Shown here: piece after piece, positions 14,338 to 22,596 of the stretch
Position numbering within the stretch: position 1 is the first letter of the stretch
Layout: each line of letters starts with the position of its first letter
NCBI GenBank assembly: GCA_036397095.1
Contig: DASWJQ010000185.1
Coordinates: 1-33,305, forward strand
DNA: 33,305 bases
Source: DASWJQ01 sp036397095
GTDB lineage: Bacteria; Chloroflexota; Anaerolineae; Anaerolineales; E44-bin32
Direction: 5' to 3'
Made by a program: the position numbers and the translations under genes
Notes under the pieces: model-generated
Databases searched by the model: none
Told to the model about the DNA's origin: nothing
What the model saw: the letters and a program-made list of their open reading frames with translations, nothing else

Positions 14338-16095
14338 CTAAAACAGGATCGGGTACACGGTGAAGGAACGCGTTGTTGTTTGGGTCTGATTGCCGGCTGC
14401 ATCCACGGCCAGTGCATAATAGCGCACCTGGCCGATGGAGTAGGGTCCGCCCTGATGGCTGCAAACCGAGCTGTTGGTGCATGTTTTCGCCAACTGAAAT
14501 GTGTTGTCGGCCGGGCCCTGCACCCAGACTTCGATGCGGGCTACGCCGACATTATCGGTTGCATTAGCTTGGAAGCTAACCAAGTCCCCAGTATTGGGCC
14601 GGTTGCTGCCGGTCGGTGCGTGGGAAGCACTGATCTGTGGCGACTGGGAATCCTCCGGCGTCGGGGTTGGCGGGTCGGGCACTATGGGGACGCTGTCGAC
14701 GTCGCCCGACTCTTCAGCCTGCTCCTGCCACAGGTAGCACCGGCCGGCAGCCGACACGACCCGCCAGTAGGTGTCGGGGGCGTTGCGGCCGTCAATCGGC
14801 AGGATCTGACCCGGGGTCAGGTAGATGACCGGCTCGTAGTCCGTGGCCGAAGGACCGCCGCGGCATACACTGTTCTCGAGCACGGTGGCCATGGCCGGCC
14901 CGAGGGTGGCCGTGGCACTCGCGGTTGGCGTGGCTGAGGGCGTTCTGGTGGGGGTAGCGCTGGCCCCAACTGGCAAGGCGCCAAGCTCATTGTCGGTCGC
15001 ACTGCCCGTCTCGCCGGCGGCCGGTGCCAGCACTTGCGCGGTCTCGCTCGGTGGGGGGGCGCCAGGGGGCCCGCCCCCGACAAACAGCATCCAGCCGCCA
15101 AGGGCCAATAAGAGCAACCCGCCTGCGCCAAGCAGCAGCATCAGCGGCCAGCCGCCCCCCATCATGGCCGCCAGTCCGCCGCCAGCACTCGCCGCTGGAC
15201 TGACCGCCGCCGGCGCAGCCGGAGGCTGCGGTGCGGGCTGGTTTCCCTGGATGGTTGGGGCCGCTTTGGCCGGCATCTGCTTGGCTTGGATCTCCTCCAA
15301 TACCTTTGATTTCCAAGCGGGACTTGGAACCAGGGGGAACAGCCCGGCCAGCAAAGCACCGACCTTCTTGAACTCCTCCTGTTCCTGCTGGCAATCTCGG
15401 CACGAGGCCAGGTGCTCGGCCACTTGGTCGGATTGGGCCGGATCTAGCTCGTTGTCGCTGTACGCCGACAGCAAGTCGCCAAGCTGCTTGCAGCGCACGG
15501 CGGCCTCGGCGACCGTCATGCGCAGCCCGTGCACATCGCGGAACAGCCCGCGGGCCCGGTGGACCAATTGACGGGCGTTGTCGTAGGATACTTCGAGGGC
15601 GGTTGCCACTTCCTGGTATGACAGCTCATTGACCTCGCGCAGCACCAGAGCCTGCCGGTAGCGAGCAGGCAGACCCTCCAACGAATCCCAAACTTGGTGG
15701 CGTTGCTCTTCGCGTTGCAGCTGCCGCTCAAAGGGCCGCCGCGTCGAAGGCGGGTCCTCGAGGTAAACCATCACATCATCCTCAACATCCACCATGCGCT
15801 TGCCGCCGCGCAAATAGTCCATCGCCAGGTTGCTCGCGATGCGAAAGACCCAGCTCTTAAAATCCCACGGTGGGCCCAGCTGGGCAAGCCGCTGGTGGGC
15901 CCGGATAAAGGCCTCTTGGGCGACGTCTTCGGCCGCCTGCTGGTCGTGCAGCGTGTGATAGATGTAGCTGAGGACCGGTTGGTGGAATTCGTTGAAGAGT
16001 TCCGCGTAGGCATCCTGGTCCCCACCTTGCGCCTGCTTGACCAGTGAGACGATTTGGGATTCCTGCGTTCCTTCGCTGGTGCTCACCTTCATCAT
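14338..16095 (-). CDS. ECF sigma factor fused to anti-sigma zinc finger, membrane segment and extracellular SH3/Ig-like sensor
   Basis: One continuous 585-aa frame. Residues 25-97 are sigma region 2 (DQQAAEDVAQEAFIRAH, FKSWVFRIASNLAMDYLR). Residues 128-186 are sigma region 4 (LPARYRQALVLREVNELSY then the helix-turn-helix QEVATALEVSYDNARQLVHR). Residues 198-237 form an anti-sigma zinc finger (C202, H228, C232, C235; EHLASCRDC). An Ala/Pro-rich linker leads to one membrane helix at 316-339. Outside are a Thr/Pro stalk, an SH3-like part (405-456) and an Ig-like part (485-580, ATDNVGVARIEVWV). A normal sigma and anti-sigma pair is thus one chain, so release probably needs proteolysis or a conformational signal (inference). 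Start is ATG 16095 or 16092. Three lipoprotein genes follow. Confidence 0.88.
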   Translation of the reverse strand: MMKVSTSEGTQESQIVSLVKQAQGGDQDAYAELFNEFHQPVLSYIYHTLHDQQAAEDVAQEAFIRAHQRLAQLGPPWDFKSWVFRIASNLAMDYLRGGKRMVDVEDDVMVYLEDPPSTRRPFERQLQREEQRHQVWDSLEGLPARYRQALVLREVNELSYQEVATALEVSYDNARQLVHRARGLFRDVHGLRMTVAEAAVRCKQLGDLLSAYSDNELDPAQSDQVAEHLASCRDCQQEQEEFKKVGALLAGLFPLVPSPAWKSKVLEEIQAKQMPAKAAPTIQGNQPAPQPPAAPAAVSPAASAGGGLAAMMGGGWPLMLLLGAGGLLLLALGGWMLFVGGGPPGAPPPSETAQVLAPAAGETGSATDNELGALPVGASATPTRTPSATPTASATATLGPAMATVLENSVCRGGPSATDYEPVIYLTPGQILPIDGRNAPDTYWRVVSAAGRCYLWQEQAEESGDVDSVPIVPDPPTPTPEDSQSPQISASHAPTGSNRPNTGDLVSFQANATDNVGVARIEVWVQGPADNTFQLAKTCTNSSVCSHQGGPYSIGQVRYYALAVDAAGNQTQTTTRSFTVYPILF

Positions 16096-16133
16096 CCAAA
16101 CGCTGTCGGTGGGGGAATTGTGACAGCCAGGCT

Positions 16134-16160
16134 GCCCGCCCCTGGCAGGGCGTGGCGGGC
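16134..16160 (-). promoter_or_regulatory. GC-rich hairpin in the sigma-fusion leader
   Basis: On the minus strand GCCCGC (16155-16160) pairs with GCGGGC (16134-16139), enclosing CCCT-GCC-AGGG with a 4-nt bulge. If the -10 box at 16167-16172 is real, the message begins almost exactly at this hairpin. It may stabilise the 5' end. No U-tract follows, so it is not a terminator. Confidence 0.4.
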
Positions 16161-16166
16161 GGACCG

Positions 16167-16172
16167 ACTATA
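16167..16172 (-). promoter_or_regulatory. Putative -10 box of the sigma-fusion gene
   Basis: TATAGT on the minus strand, 71 nt before the ATG at 16095. No matching -35 box at 16-18 nt. Upstream holds GAACC, reminiscent of ECF -35 elements, but no ECF -10 at the right distance. Confidence 0.35.
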
Positions 16173-16269
16173 GCACAGTGGTTCGTCTTCGAGCGGGTCA
16201 GCCAACGCGCCTATGGTATCCTGACGGCGTTCTCCCGCTGATGTCGCATGCAACCGGTAGGCACACCGT

Positions 16270-18030
16270 GTGACCATCGCTGAGTTCACACATCCCGAGG
16301 CGCGCCAGTACAACCGGAGCAGCCCGCTGCGCTGGATCATTGACCACGCGCGCGTTCACTGGCTGCTAGCCGTCATTATGCTGATCGGCGCCTTTGGCAA
16401 CGCCGCACTGGCGGCTGCCGTCCCGGTCTTGTTTGGCCAGGCCTTCGACCTGGTGCTGTCCGGCGGCCCTGTCGCCAGCGGCTTGCTGAGCATCGCCCTC
16501 GTAATCCTGGTCTCACAGTTGATCCGCGGCGGGCTGCAGTTCGCCCGCAACTATGGCGCCGAACTGATGGCGCAGCGCCTCGAGCGCGACGTGCGCGACG
16601 AGTTGTACTTGAGCCTGCTCGGCAAGAGCATGACTTTTCACAGCTTGCAGCCGGTGGGCGACACAATGGCCCGCGCCACAAACGACGTGCGCGCCGTCAA
16701 CTTCATGTTCAGCCCAGGGCTGAACCTGGTGGTTGGCTCGGGAACCTTCATGCTTATGCCGCTGCTGTTCGCGCCCCGCTATCACCCGGACCTGATCCTG
16801 ACGCCGGCTTTATTCATGGTCGCCTACATTCTGGCGCTGTGGCAGTACCTGCACGAACTGCGGCCCGTGACCGAGTCGGTACGGCGCTCCTTCGGCAACA
16901 TGAACGCCCGACTGTCCGAGGCGATCGACGGCATCGAGGTCATCAAAGGCGCCGCTCGTGAAACCGAGGAGCTGACCCTATTCAGCCGCAACGCACGGGC
17001 AGTCCGCGACTCCTTCGTGCGCCAGGGATTCATCGAAGCCCGCTATCTGCCCTTGCTTCTTTTCGGACTGGCAATTGCCGGCTCCTTCCTGCATGCCATG
17101 CTGCTCTACCGCCAGAGTCTGCTCGTCCCCGGTGACGTGGTTGCCTATGTCGGCTTGATCAACCTGTTCGGCTTTCCGGTTTTCGCCTCGTTGTTCGCCT
17201 ACTCTCAGGTCTCGCTCGGCCTGGCCGGCGCCCGCCGCATCATAGAACTGATGGAGCAGAGGACCGAGCTCGACCGCAATCCAACCGGCCACCGCGGCCG
17301 GGTCGAGGGCGCCATTGAATTCCGCCAGGTGGGCTTTGCTTACCCTGGCGTCGAAGCCGCACTGCAGGACGTCAGCTACCGGGTTGAGCCCGGCCAAACG
17401 GTGGCCATCGTCGGCCAAACCGGGGCCGGTAAGACCACTCTGGCCAAACTGATCAACCGCACACTCGACGTCGACCACGGCCAGGTGCTGGTCGATGGCA
17501 TCGATGTCCGCGATTGGGACCTGGACTCGCTGCGGCGCCAGATCTCGATGATTGAACAGGACGTGTTCTTGTTCAGCAAAACCATCGCTGACAATATCGC
17601 CTTTGGCAGCCCGCAGTCCAGCGTCGAGGCGATCACTGCAGCCGCGCAGGCGGCCCAGGCGGATGAATTCATCCGCTCGTTCAACGATGGTTACCAGACG
17701 CGCGTCGGCGAGCGGGGCACGACGCTCTCGGGCGGACAGCGCCAGCGAATTGCCCTGGCGCGGGCCTTCCTGACCGACCCTCGCATCCTGATACTGGACG
17801 ACGCCACCAGTGCCATCGATTCGGAAACCGAAGATCGCATTCAACGGGCGATCTTCCGCGCCGCGCAGGGGCGGACCACCCTGCTCATCACCCATCGTCT
17901 TTCGCAAATTCGCTGGGCCGATTTGATTGTGGTCCTGCGCAAGGGCCGGGTCGCCGCCGTCGGCAGCCATGAGACCCTGATGCACCAGTCCGAAGCCTAC
18001 GGGCGCATCTTCACCAGCTACAAGGACTGA
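16270..18030 (+). CDS. Heterodimeric ABC exporter, subunit with degenerate Walker B
   Basis: A 586-aa half-transporter: N-terminal six-helix membrane domain (about 25-310) and ATPase domain (about 340-586). Walker A is GQTGAGKTT (382-390), signature LSGGQRQ (486-492), Walker B LILDD with Asp511 where the catalytic Glu should be, and H-loop THRLS. The Glu-to-Asp change marks the degenerate ATP site of heterodimeric exporters such as TM287/288, BmrCD and LmrCD (family knowledge). It starts at GTG 16270, diverges from the sigma fusion, and is followed 1 nt later by its partner. The substrate cannot be told; multidrug or lipid export is usual for this group. Confidence 0.92.
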   Translation: MTIAEFTHPEARQYNRSSPLRWIIDHARVHWLLAVIMLIGAFGNAALAAAVPVLFGQAFDLVLSGGPVASGLLSIALVILVSQLIRGGLQFARNYGAELMAQRLERDVRDELYLSLLGKSMTFHSLQPVGDTMARATNDVRAVNFMFSPGLNLVVGSGTFMLMPLLFAPRYHPDLILTPALFMVAYILALWQYLHELRPVTESVRRSFGNMNARLSEAIDGIEVIKGAARETEELTLFSRNARAVRDSFVRQGFIEARYLPLLLFGLAIAGSFLHAMLLYRQSLLVPGDVVAYVGLINLFGFPVFASLFAYSQVSLGLAGARRIIELMEQRTELDRNPTGHRGRVEGAIEFRQVGFAYPGVEAALQDVSYRVEPGQTVAIVGQTGAGKTTLAKLINRTLDVDHGQVLVDGIDVRDWDLDSLRRQISMIEQDVFLFSKTIADNIAFGSPQSSVEAITAAAQAAQADEFIRSFNDGYQTRVGERGTTLSGGQRQRIALARAFLTDPRILILDDATSAIDSETEDRIQRAIFRAAQGRTTLLITHRLSQIRWADLIVVLRKGRVAAVGSHETLMHQSEAYGRIFTSYKD

Positions 18031-18031
18031 G

Positions 18032-19849
18032 ATGAGTTTCTTCGCCGGCCTCGAAGGTGAGAAGTACGACCGCAGCTACAGCGATCGCGAGCTGATCGCC
18101 CGCATGGCGCAGTACTTCCGGCCCTACCGGCGCTCGGTTGTCATTGCTACCATCGCGCTGGCCATGGTGTCGGCAGCCGGCGCGCTGATCCCCATCGCCG
18201 TCAGCGAAGGCGTCGACTTGATCGCCTCCCGCTACTCGGATCAACTCATGCTGCTGCTGGCCGGCGGCTTGTTCGGCCTGGGCCTGCTTTCATGGGGCGC
18301 AAATTGGGTACGGCGGCGCGAAGTCGCCAACACCGCCGGCGACGTCATGCTGGACCTGCGGCAGGATGCCTTTAGCGCCGTCTCACAGCAGGCGATGTCC
18401 TTCTTCAGCGATCTGGCTTCGGGCCGGATCGTCAGCCGAATTACATCGGACACGGAGGAGTTCGCCCAGGTATTGGTGTTGCTGACCGACGTCGCCAGCC
18501 AGTTCCTGCAGATGGGGGTGCTTTTCTTTGTCTTGGTCCGCATCAGTTGGCAGCTGACGCTGTGGCTAATGCTGTTCATGCCGATCCTGTTCTTGCTTGC
18601 CAACTTGTTTCGGCATATGGCCCGCGGGGTTACGCGTGAATGGCTGCGGGTGCTGGCCGACGTCAACGCCGCCATCAAGGAGGCGGTCACCGGCATTGCC
18701 ATTGCCAAGAACTTCCGCCAGGAAGCGGCGATCTACCAGGAGTTCGACCAGGTCAACCAGCGCTCCTATGGCGTCAATGTGCGGCGCGGCCTGGTCCTGT
18801 CGATGGTTTTCCCGGCCCTCAACAGCCTGGGCGGGGTGGCCACCGCCTGGTTGGTCTACATCGGCGGGCTGAATGCGGCCGAGGGCGTGGTTACCGCCGG
18901 CGCCTGGTTCCTGTTCGTCAGCAGTCTGGATCGGTTTTGGTTCCCAATCTTGAACTTGTCTTCCTTCTGGAGCCAGGTGCAAGGCGGGCTGTCGGCGGCC
19001 GAGCGGGTCTTCGCCTTGATCGACGCCGAATCCGAAATCGCCCAGCGCGAGCAGCGCCCTGTATCAAGCCTGCGCGGCGAAATCGTCTTTGACAATCTCG
19101 ACTTTCACTACAAGCCGGATGAGCCGGTCCTGTCCGGCTTCAACCTGCGGGTCGAGCCGGGAGAGAGCGTGGCCCTGGTCGGCCACACCGGCGCCGGCAA
19201 GTCGACCATCGCCAAGCTGATCGCCCGCTTCTACGAGTTTCAGGGAGGCCGTCTGCTGATTGACGGCCAGGACATTCGAACCTTCGATCTGAAGCAGTAC
19301 CGCCGCCAATTGGGCCTGGTGCCCCAAGCGCCATTCCTCTTCTCCGACACGGTGTTGGAGAATATCCGCTACGCCAATCCCGAGATGGAACCGGCCGAGA
19401 TCGAAGAGCTGGCGTACACGATCGGCGATGGCGAATGGCTTGAGACGCTGCCCCATGGCCTACGGAGCGAGGTCGGCGAGCGCGGGGGTCGGCTATCGAT
19501 GGGGCAACGTCAGCTGGTGTCCTTGATGCGGGTACTCGTGCAGAAGCCGGCCATCTTTATCCTCGACGAAGCCACCGCCAGCATAGATCCATTCACCGAA
19601 TGGCAGATCCAGCAGGCGCTGAGCATGGTGCTGGCCGAAACAACCTCGATTCTGGTCGCCCACCGGCTCTCGACCGTGCGGGCGTCCGACCGCATCATTG
19701 TGCTGCGCCAGGGTGAGATGATCGAGCAGGGCGACCATGAAGATCTGATGGCCGCCGGCGGCCACTACGCCGAGCTGTACAACACCTACTTCCGTCATCA
19801 ATCGCTGGCATACGTGGAGCAGGCGCGGCGGGCGGCGCTGGGGGATTGA
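18032..19849 (+). CDS. Heterodimeric ABC exporter, subunit with catalytic Glu and altered signature
   Basis: A 605-aa half-transporter partner of the preceding gene. The membrane domain covers about 45-330. Walker A is GHTGAGKST (384-392), the signature is LSMGQ (488-492) instead of LSGGQ, Walker B is FILDE with catalytic Glu513, and the H-loop is AHRLS. Its altered signature should face the Asp511 Walker B of the partner, making one degenerate and one active site. The two reading frames are separated by a single base, so they are co-translated. The protein ends with a 30-residue tail beyond the ATPase core. Confidence 0.92.
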   Translation: MSFFAGLEGEKYDRSYSDRELIARMAQYFRPYRRSVVIATIALAMVSAAGALIPIAVSEGVDLIASRYSDQLMLLLAGGLFGLGLLSWGANWVRRREVANTAGDVMLDLRQDAFSAVSQQAMSFFSDLASGRIVSRITSDTEEFAQVLVLLTDVASQFLQMGVLFFVLVRISWQLTLWLMLFMPILFLLANLFRHMARGVTREWLRVLADVNAAIKEAVTGIAIAKNFRQEAAIYQEFDQVNQRSYGVNVRRGLVLSMVFPALNSLGGVATAWLVYIGGLNAAEGVVTAGAWFLFVSSLDRFWFPILNLSSFWSQVQGGLSAAERVFALIDAESEIAQREQRPVSSLRGEIVFDNLDFHYKPDEPVLSGFNLRVEPGESVALVGHTGAGKSTIAKLIARFYEFQGGRLLIDGQDIRTFDLKQYRRQLGLVPQAPFLFSDTVLENIRYANPEMEPAEIEELAYTIGDGEWLETLPHGLRSEVGERGGRLSMGQRQLVSLMRVLVQKPAIFILDEATASIDPFTEWQIQQALSMVLAETTSILVAHRLSTVRASDRIIVLRQGEMIEQGDHEDLMAAGGHYAELYNTYFRHQSLAYVEQARRAALGD

Positions 19850-19901
19850 GCCGGGGTGGGACCCCATCCGCCAAATTTAAGTCCATCCACTACATTTCGT
19901 G

Positions 19902-19907
19902 TATATT
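19902..19907 (+). promoter_or_regulatory. Putative -10 box of the SatD-family gene
   Basis: TATATT in an AT-rich patch (about 19874-19920) that contrasts with the GC-rich surroundings. The leader of about 24 nt holds the GAGGGAG ribosome site. -35 candidates (TTTAAG, TTAAGT) are 19-20 nt away, so the match is weak. Confidence 0.4.
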
Positions 19908-19937
19908 TAGTGCACAAGCTTCAATCGAGGGAGTTGT

Positions 19938-20576
19938 GTGGTGGCTGCTGCCTATCTGGCGCTGATCGGCGATGTGGTTGGATCGCGACTGGTGGACGAC
20001 CGTCCCCACCTGCAGTCGGCCTTAACTTCCGCCATGGAATCCATCAACCCGCGCTACGGCAAGGCAATCGCCGCCGGCTTCACGCTGACCGTCGGCGATG
20101 AGTTCCAGGGCCTGCTGGCCGAGCCGGCCCCGCTTGTCGAGCTGCTGGCCCAACTGCGGGCAGACGTCCATCCGGTCGAGCTGCGCTTTGGATTGGGGGT
20201 CGGGCCATTGAGCACACCGCTGCAGCCGGTGGCGCTTGGCATGGACGGGCCGTGTTTCCACCGGGCCCGTCAGGCCGTCGAGAGAGCCGAGGCCAACGGC
20301 ACCCCGGTCGAGGTCGAGCCGGCCTCGGCGGCGAGTACTATCTATAGTCTGCTGTCGGCTGCGCTGCGGCGCCGCTGGACGGTGCGCCAGCGCCAGGTCC
20401 ATGATCTGGCCGCCTCCGGGCTGGCAGGCAAGCAAATCGCCGCCCAACTTGGCATCACGGCCAGCGCGGTCAGCCAGCACCTGCAAGCCGCTGACCGTGA
20501 CAGCTTGGCACAGGCCGAGGCGGCCTGGCTGGCCAGCGTTGTCGACCTGCTTGCGAGTGAGGAGGGCCCGGCATGA
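19938..20576 (+). CDS. SatD-family protein with C-terminal helix-turn-helix
   Basis: A 212-aa protein. The N-terminal part (YLALIGDVVGSR, INPRYGKAIAAGFTLTVGDEFQGLL, ELRFGLGVGPLSTPL, DGPCFHRARQAVERAE) matches the SatD family, named after a Streptococcus secretion and acid-tolerance locus. The last 75 residues hold a helix-turn-helix (RQRQVHDLAASGLAGKQIAAQLGITASAVSQHLQAA). The family's biochemical role is not established; DNA binding is suggested by the second part. Start is GTG 19938 or GTG 19941, with GAGGGAG 4 or 7 nt upstream. It overlaps the next gene by 4 nt (ATGA), so the two are coupled. Confidence 0.72.
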   Translation: MVAAAYLALIGDVVGSRLVDDRPHLQSALTSAMESINPRYGKAIAAGFTLTVGDEFQGLLAEPAPLVELLAQLRADVHPVELRFGLGVGPLSTPLQPVALGMDGPCFHRARQAVERAEANGTPVEVEPASAASTIYSLLSAALRRRWTVRQRQVHDLAASGLAGKQIAAQLGITASAVSQHLQAADRDSLAQAEAAWLASVVDLLASEEGPA

Positions 20577-21295
20577 TCCAGCTGTACCTGATTTCGCTGA
20601 TCGCCCTGCTCTGGTCAACCTATGGCTTTCGCTCACGCGCATCCGTGTGCGCCGACCTGGTAGGGCGCTGGCCATGGCGCGCCACCCTGCAGCGGCTGGC
20701 AGTGTGGTCGGCAGCCTGGCTGCTCTCCGGCTGGCCGCCAAACCGTGCCGCGCTGCCTGCTTTTGCGGCTGCCTTCGTGCTGACCGAAGCCGCTGCCTGG
20801 GGGCACCGCCGCCGTCTCGCACGCCAGCTGGGGGCCGGCCTGCGCCACGGATCGGTCGACAGCCATCTGCTTCCGTTTGGCCTTGCGCTGTTGGGATTGC
20901 TGCCTTTCGCCGCCGCCCCTTACCTCGGCCTGCCTGCCCGCTTCCCCCTGGTCCACCTGCCAGCGGCCGCTCTTAAGATCGTCTGCGGGCTGCTCGCCAG
21001 CTGGGCCTGGGGGACCATGCTCACGGTGAGCGTTATTGACCGCGTCCGGCCGGACGAAGTCGAGGAGCAACCCGGACGACTGGGCGCCGGCGAAGTCATC
21101 GGCGTCGTCGAACGTACGCTTGCCTTCGCCTTGATGCTGGTCCAGGCGCCAACCGCCGTCGCCATCGGCATCGCCGCCAAGTCGGCGGTGCGCTTCCCCG
21201 AGTTCGAAGATCAGGCATTCGCCGAGTACTTCCTGGTCGGAACCTTGACCTCGATCGGTGTCGGCATCGCCGCTGCCATCTTGTCGGCCTTGTAG
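20573..21295 (+). CDS. DUF3307-like polytopic membrane protein
   Basis: A 240-aa membrane protein with about six hydrophobic segments. The C-terminal part (GEVIGVVERTLAFALML, AIGIAAKSAVRFPEFEDQ, AEYFLVGTLTSIGVGIAAAIL) matches the conserved end of DUF3307-type proteins that accompany SatD-family genes. The function is unknown. Translational coupling to the SatD-family gene (ATGA overlap) argues that the two work together, perhaps a membrane component and a cytoplasmic DNA-binding or regulatory one (inference). The gap to the next gene is 27 nt. Confidence 0.65.
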   Translation: MIQLYLISLIALLWSTYGFRSRASVCADLVGRWPWRATLQRLAVWSAAWLLSGWPPNRAALPAFAAAFVLTEAAAWGHRRRLARQLGAGLRHGSVDSHLLPFGLALLGLLPFAAAPYLGLPARFPLVHLPAAALKIVCGLLASWAWGTMLTVSVIDRVRPDEVEEQPGRLGAGEVIGVVERTLAFALMLVQAPTAVAIGIAAKSAVRFPEFEDQAFAEYFLVGTLTSIGVGIAAAILSAL

Positions 21296-21322
21296 CCCGG
21301 GCCCCGTTTCGATCCGCAGGCA

Positions 21323-22528
21323 ATGACCCAGGAATTCAGCTGGCGCCAGCCACCACCTCCAACCACCGGCCAGGTTGTCGCTAGCTGGGCACATCACTCG
21401 ATCAGACAGCGTCTCCCCGACATCGCGCGCCGAACCCTAAGCGACACCAAGTTGGCTCCCCATCGGGGCCGGGCCGTTGAGTCCCTGGCGGCCGAAATCC
21501 CGGCTGGGCCGATTCGTCAGCTTGAATCCATCGGTTTGGAGGATGAGACGACCTGGCGGGAGTACGTCGAACCCTACGTCGGTCAGAATTGGTTGACGCC
21601 GCCCTGGTTCTTCGTCGAGACCTATTTCTACCGGCGCATGTTGGTCGCCACCGGCTGGAACCCGGCGCGCCCCCAGCAGACCGATCCGTTCCGCATCCAG
21701 AAACAGCGCGGTCTAGAACATGGCCTGGCGGCCATGCCGTTCGGTCCCGACCTTCGGTCGCTGGCCGACCTTCTCCTGTCGTCCCTGTGGGGCAACCAGG
21801 CCGACTTGAGTCTGTGGCCGGGAGGGGATGAGCCAGGGAACGAGGCCCCCTCCCCGTCGGGCGAGCGATTGCTGATGGACAACCGGGCAGATGTGGTCAA
21901 CCTGTTGGCTACTCTGCCACCAAACCGCCAGATTGATTTGGTCCTCGACAACGCCGGCGCCGAGCTGCTGGCAGACCTCGACCTCGTCCAACGTCTGCTG
22001 ACTCACGGATGCCGGTTGTGGTTACATCTTAAGGGCCACCCGACCTTTGTGTCCGACGCTACCCTGCTCGACTGGCAGGTAACGCTGCAAGCGCTCACGC
22101 GGAGCAACGACGCGGGCCGATCATTAGCCGGTTCCCTGGTCGAGGCCCAGCGGGCTGGCCGGCTGGAGCTGGCATCGCACACCTACTGGACCTCCCCGTT
22201 GGCCGGCTGGGAGCTGCCATCCGATTTGCGAACGACGCTGGCCTCATCCAGTTTGATCCTGGTCAAGGGCGACGCCAATTACCGCCGCCTGCTGGGTGAC
22301 CGCCGCTGGCCGCCGACACAAGCACTGGCGCCGGCGCTCGACTACCTGCCGGCGCCGGTCGCCCTGCTGCGCTCGCTCAAGTGTGAACTGGCCGTCGGCT
22401 TGTCGACCGATGTGATCCGTCGAGCCGAAGCCGCAGATCCGGCCTGGATGGTCAACGGCCGCTGGGGCCTGATCCAGTTCTACGCGGCCGGCCCTGGTAT
22501 AGGTCGGATCGATGGGACCAGCGCTTAA
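21323..22528 (+). CDS. ARMT1/DUF89-like damage-control phosphatase
   Basis: A 401-aa protein resembling the metal-dependent damage-control phosphatases of the ARMT1/DUF89 family, which remove phosphate from damaged or excess phosphometabolites. Core motifs are VLDNAGAELLADLDL (D209, N210), LHLKGHPTFVSDAT (D245) and LILVKGDANYRRLLGDRRWP (D317, N319), in the family's order, and a Trp-rich FFVETYFYRRML segment near residue 100. The substrate is unknown; sugar phosphates are likely by family. The family is mostly eukaryotic and archaeal with scattered bacterial members (from memory). It follows the DUF3307-like gene closely and is probably in the same operon. Confidence 0.75.
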   Translation: MTQEFSWRQPPPPTTGQVVASWAHHSIRQRLPDIARRTLSDTKLAPHRGRAVESLAAEIPAGPIRQLESIGLEDETTWREYVEPYVGQNWLTPPWFFVETYFYRRMLVATGWNPARPQQTDPFRIQKQRGLEHGLAAMPFGPDLRSLADLLLSSLWGNQADLSLWPGGDEPGNEAPSPSGERLLMDNRADVVNLLATLPPNRQIDLVLDNAGAELLADLDLVQRLLTHGCRLWLHLKGHPTFVSDATLLDWQVTLQALTRSNDAGRSLAGSLVEAQRAGRLELASHTYWTSPLAGWELPSDLRTTLASSSLILVKGDANYRRLLGDRRWPPTQALAPALDYLPAPVALLRSLKCELAVGLSTDVIRRAEAADPAWMVNGRWGLIQFYAAGPGIGRIDGTSA

Positions 22529-22596
22529 TTGCCCCATACCAGCGCGTATGTTAGATTCAAGGCACTCTGTGCTCCCCAGGAGCGGATAGACTGACC

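Noticed and set aside
16167..16200. Autoregulated ECF promoter (GAACC element) for the sigma fusion
   Set aside because: No ECF-type -10 element lies 15-17 nt from GAACC; the match is too short to claim.
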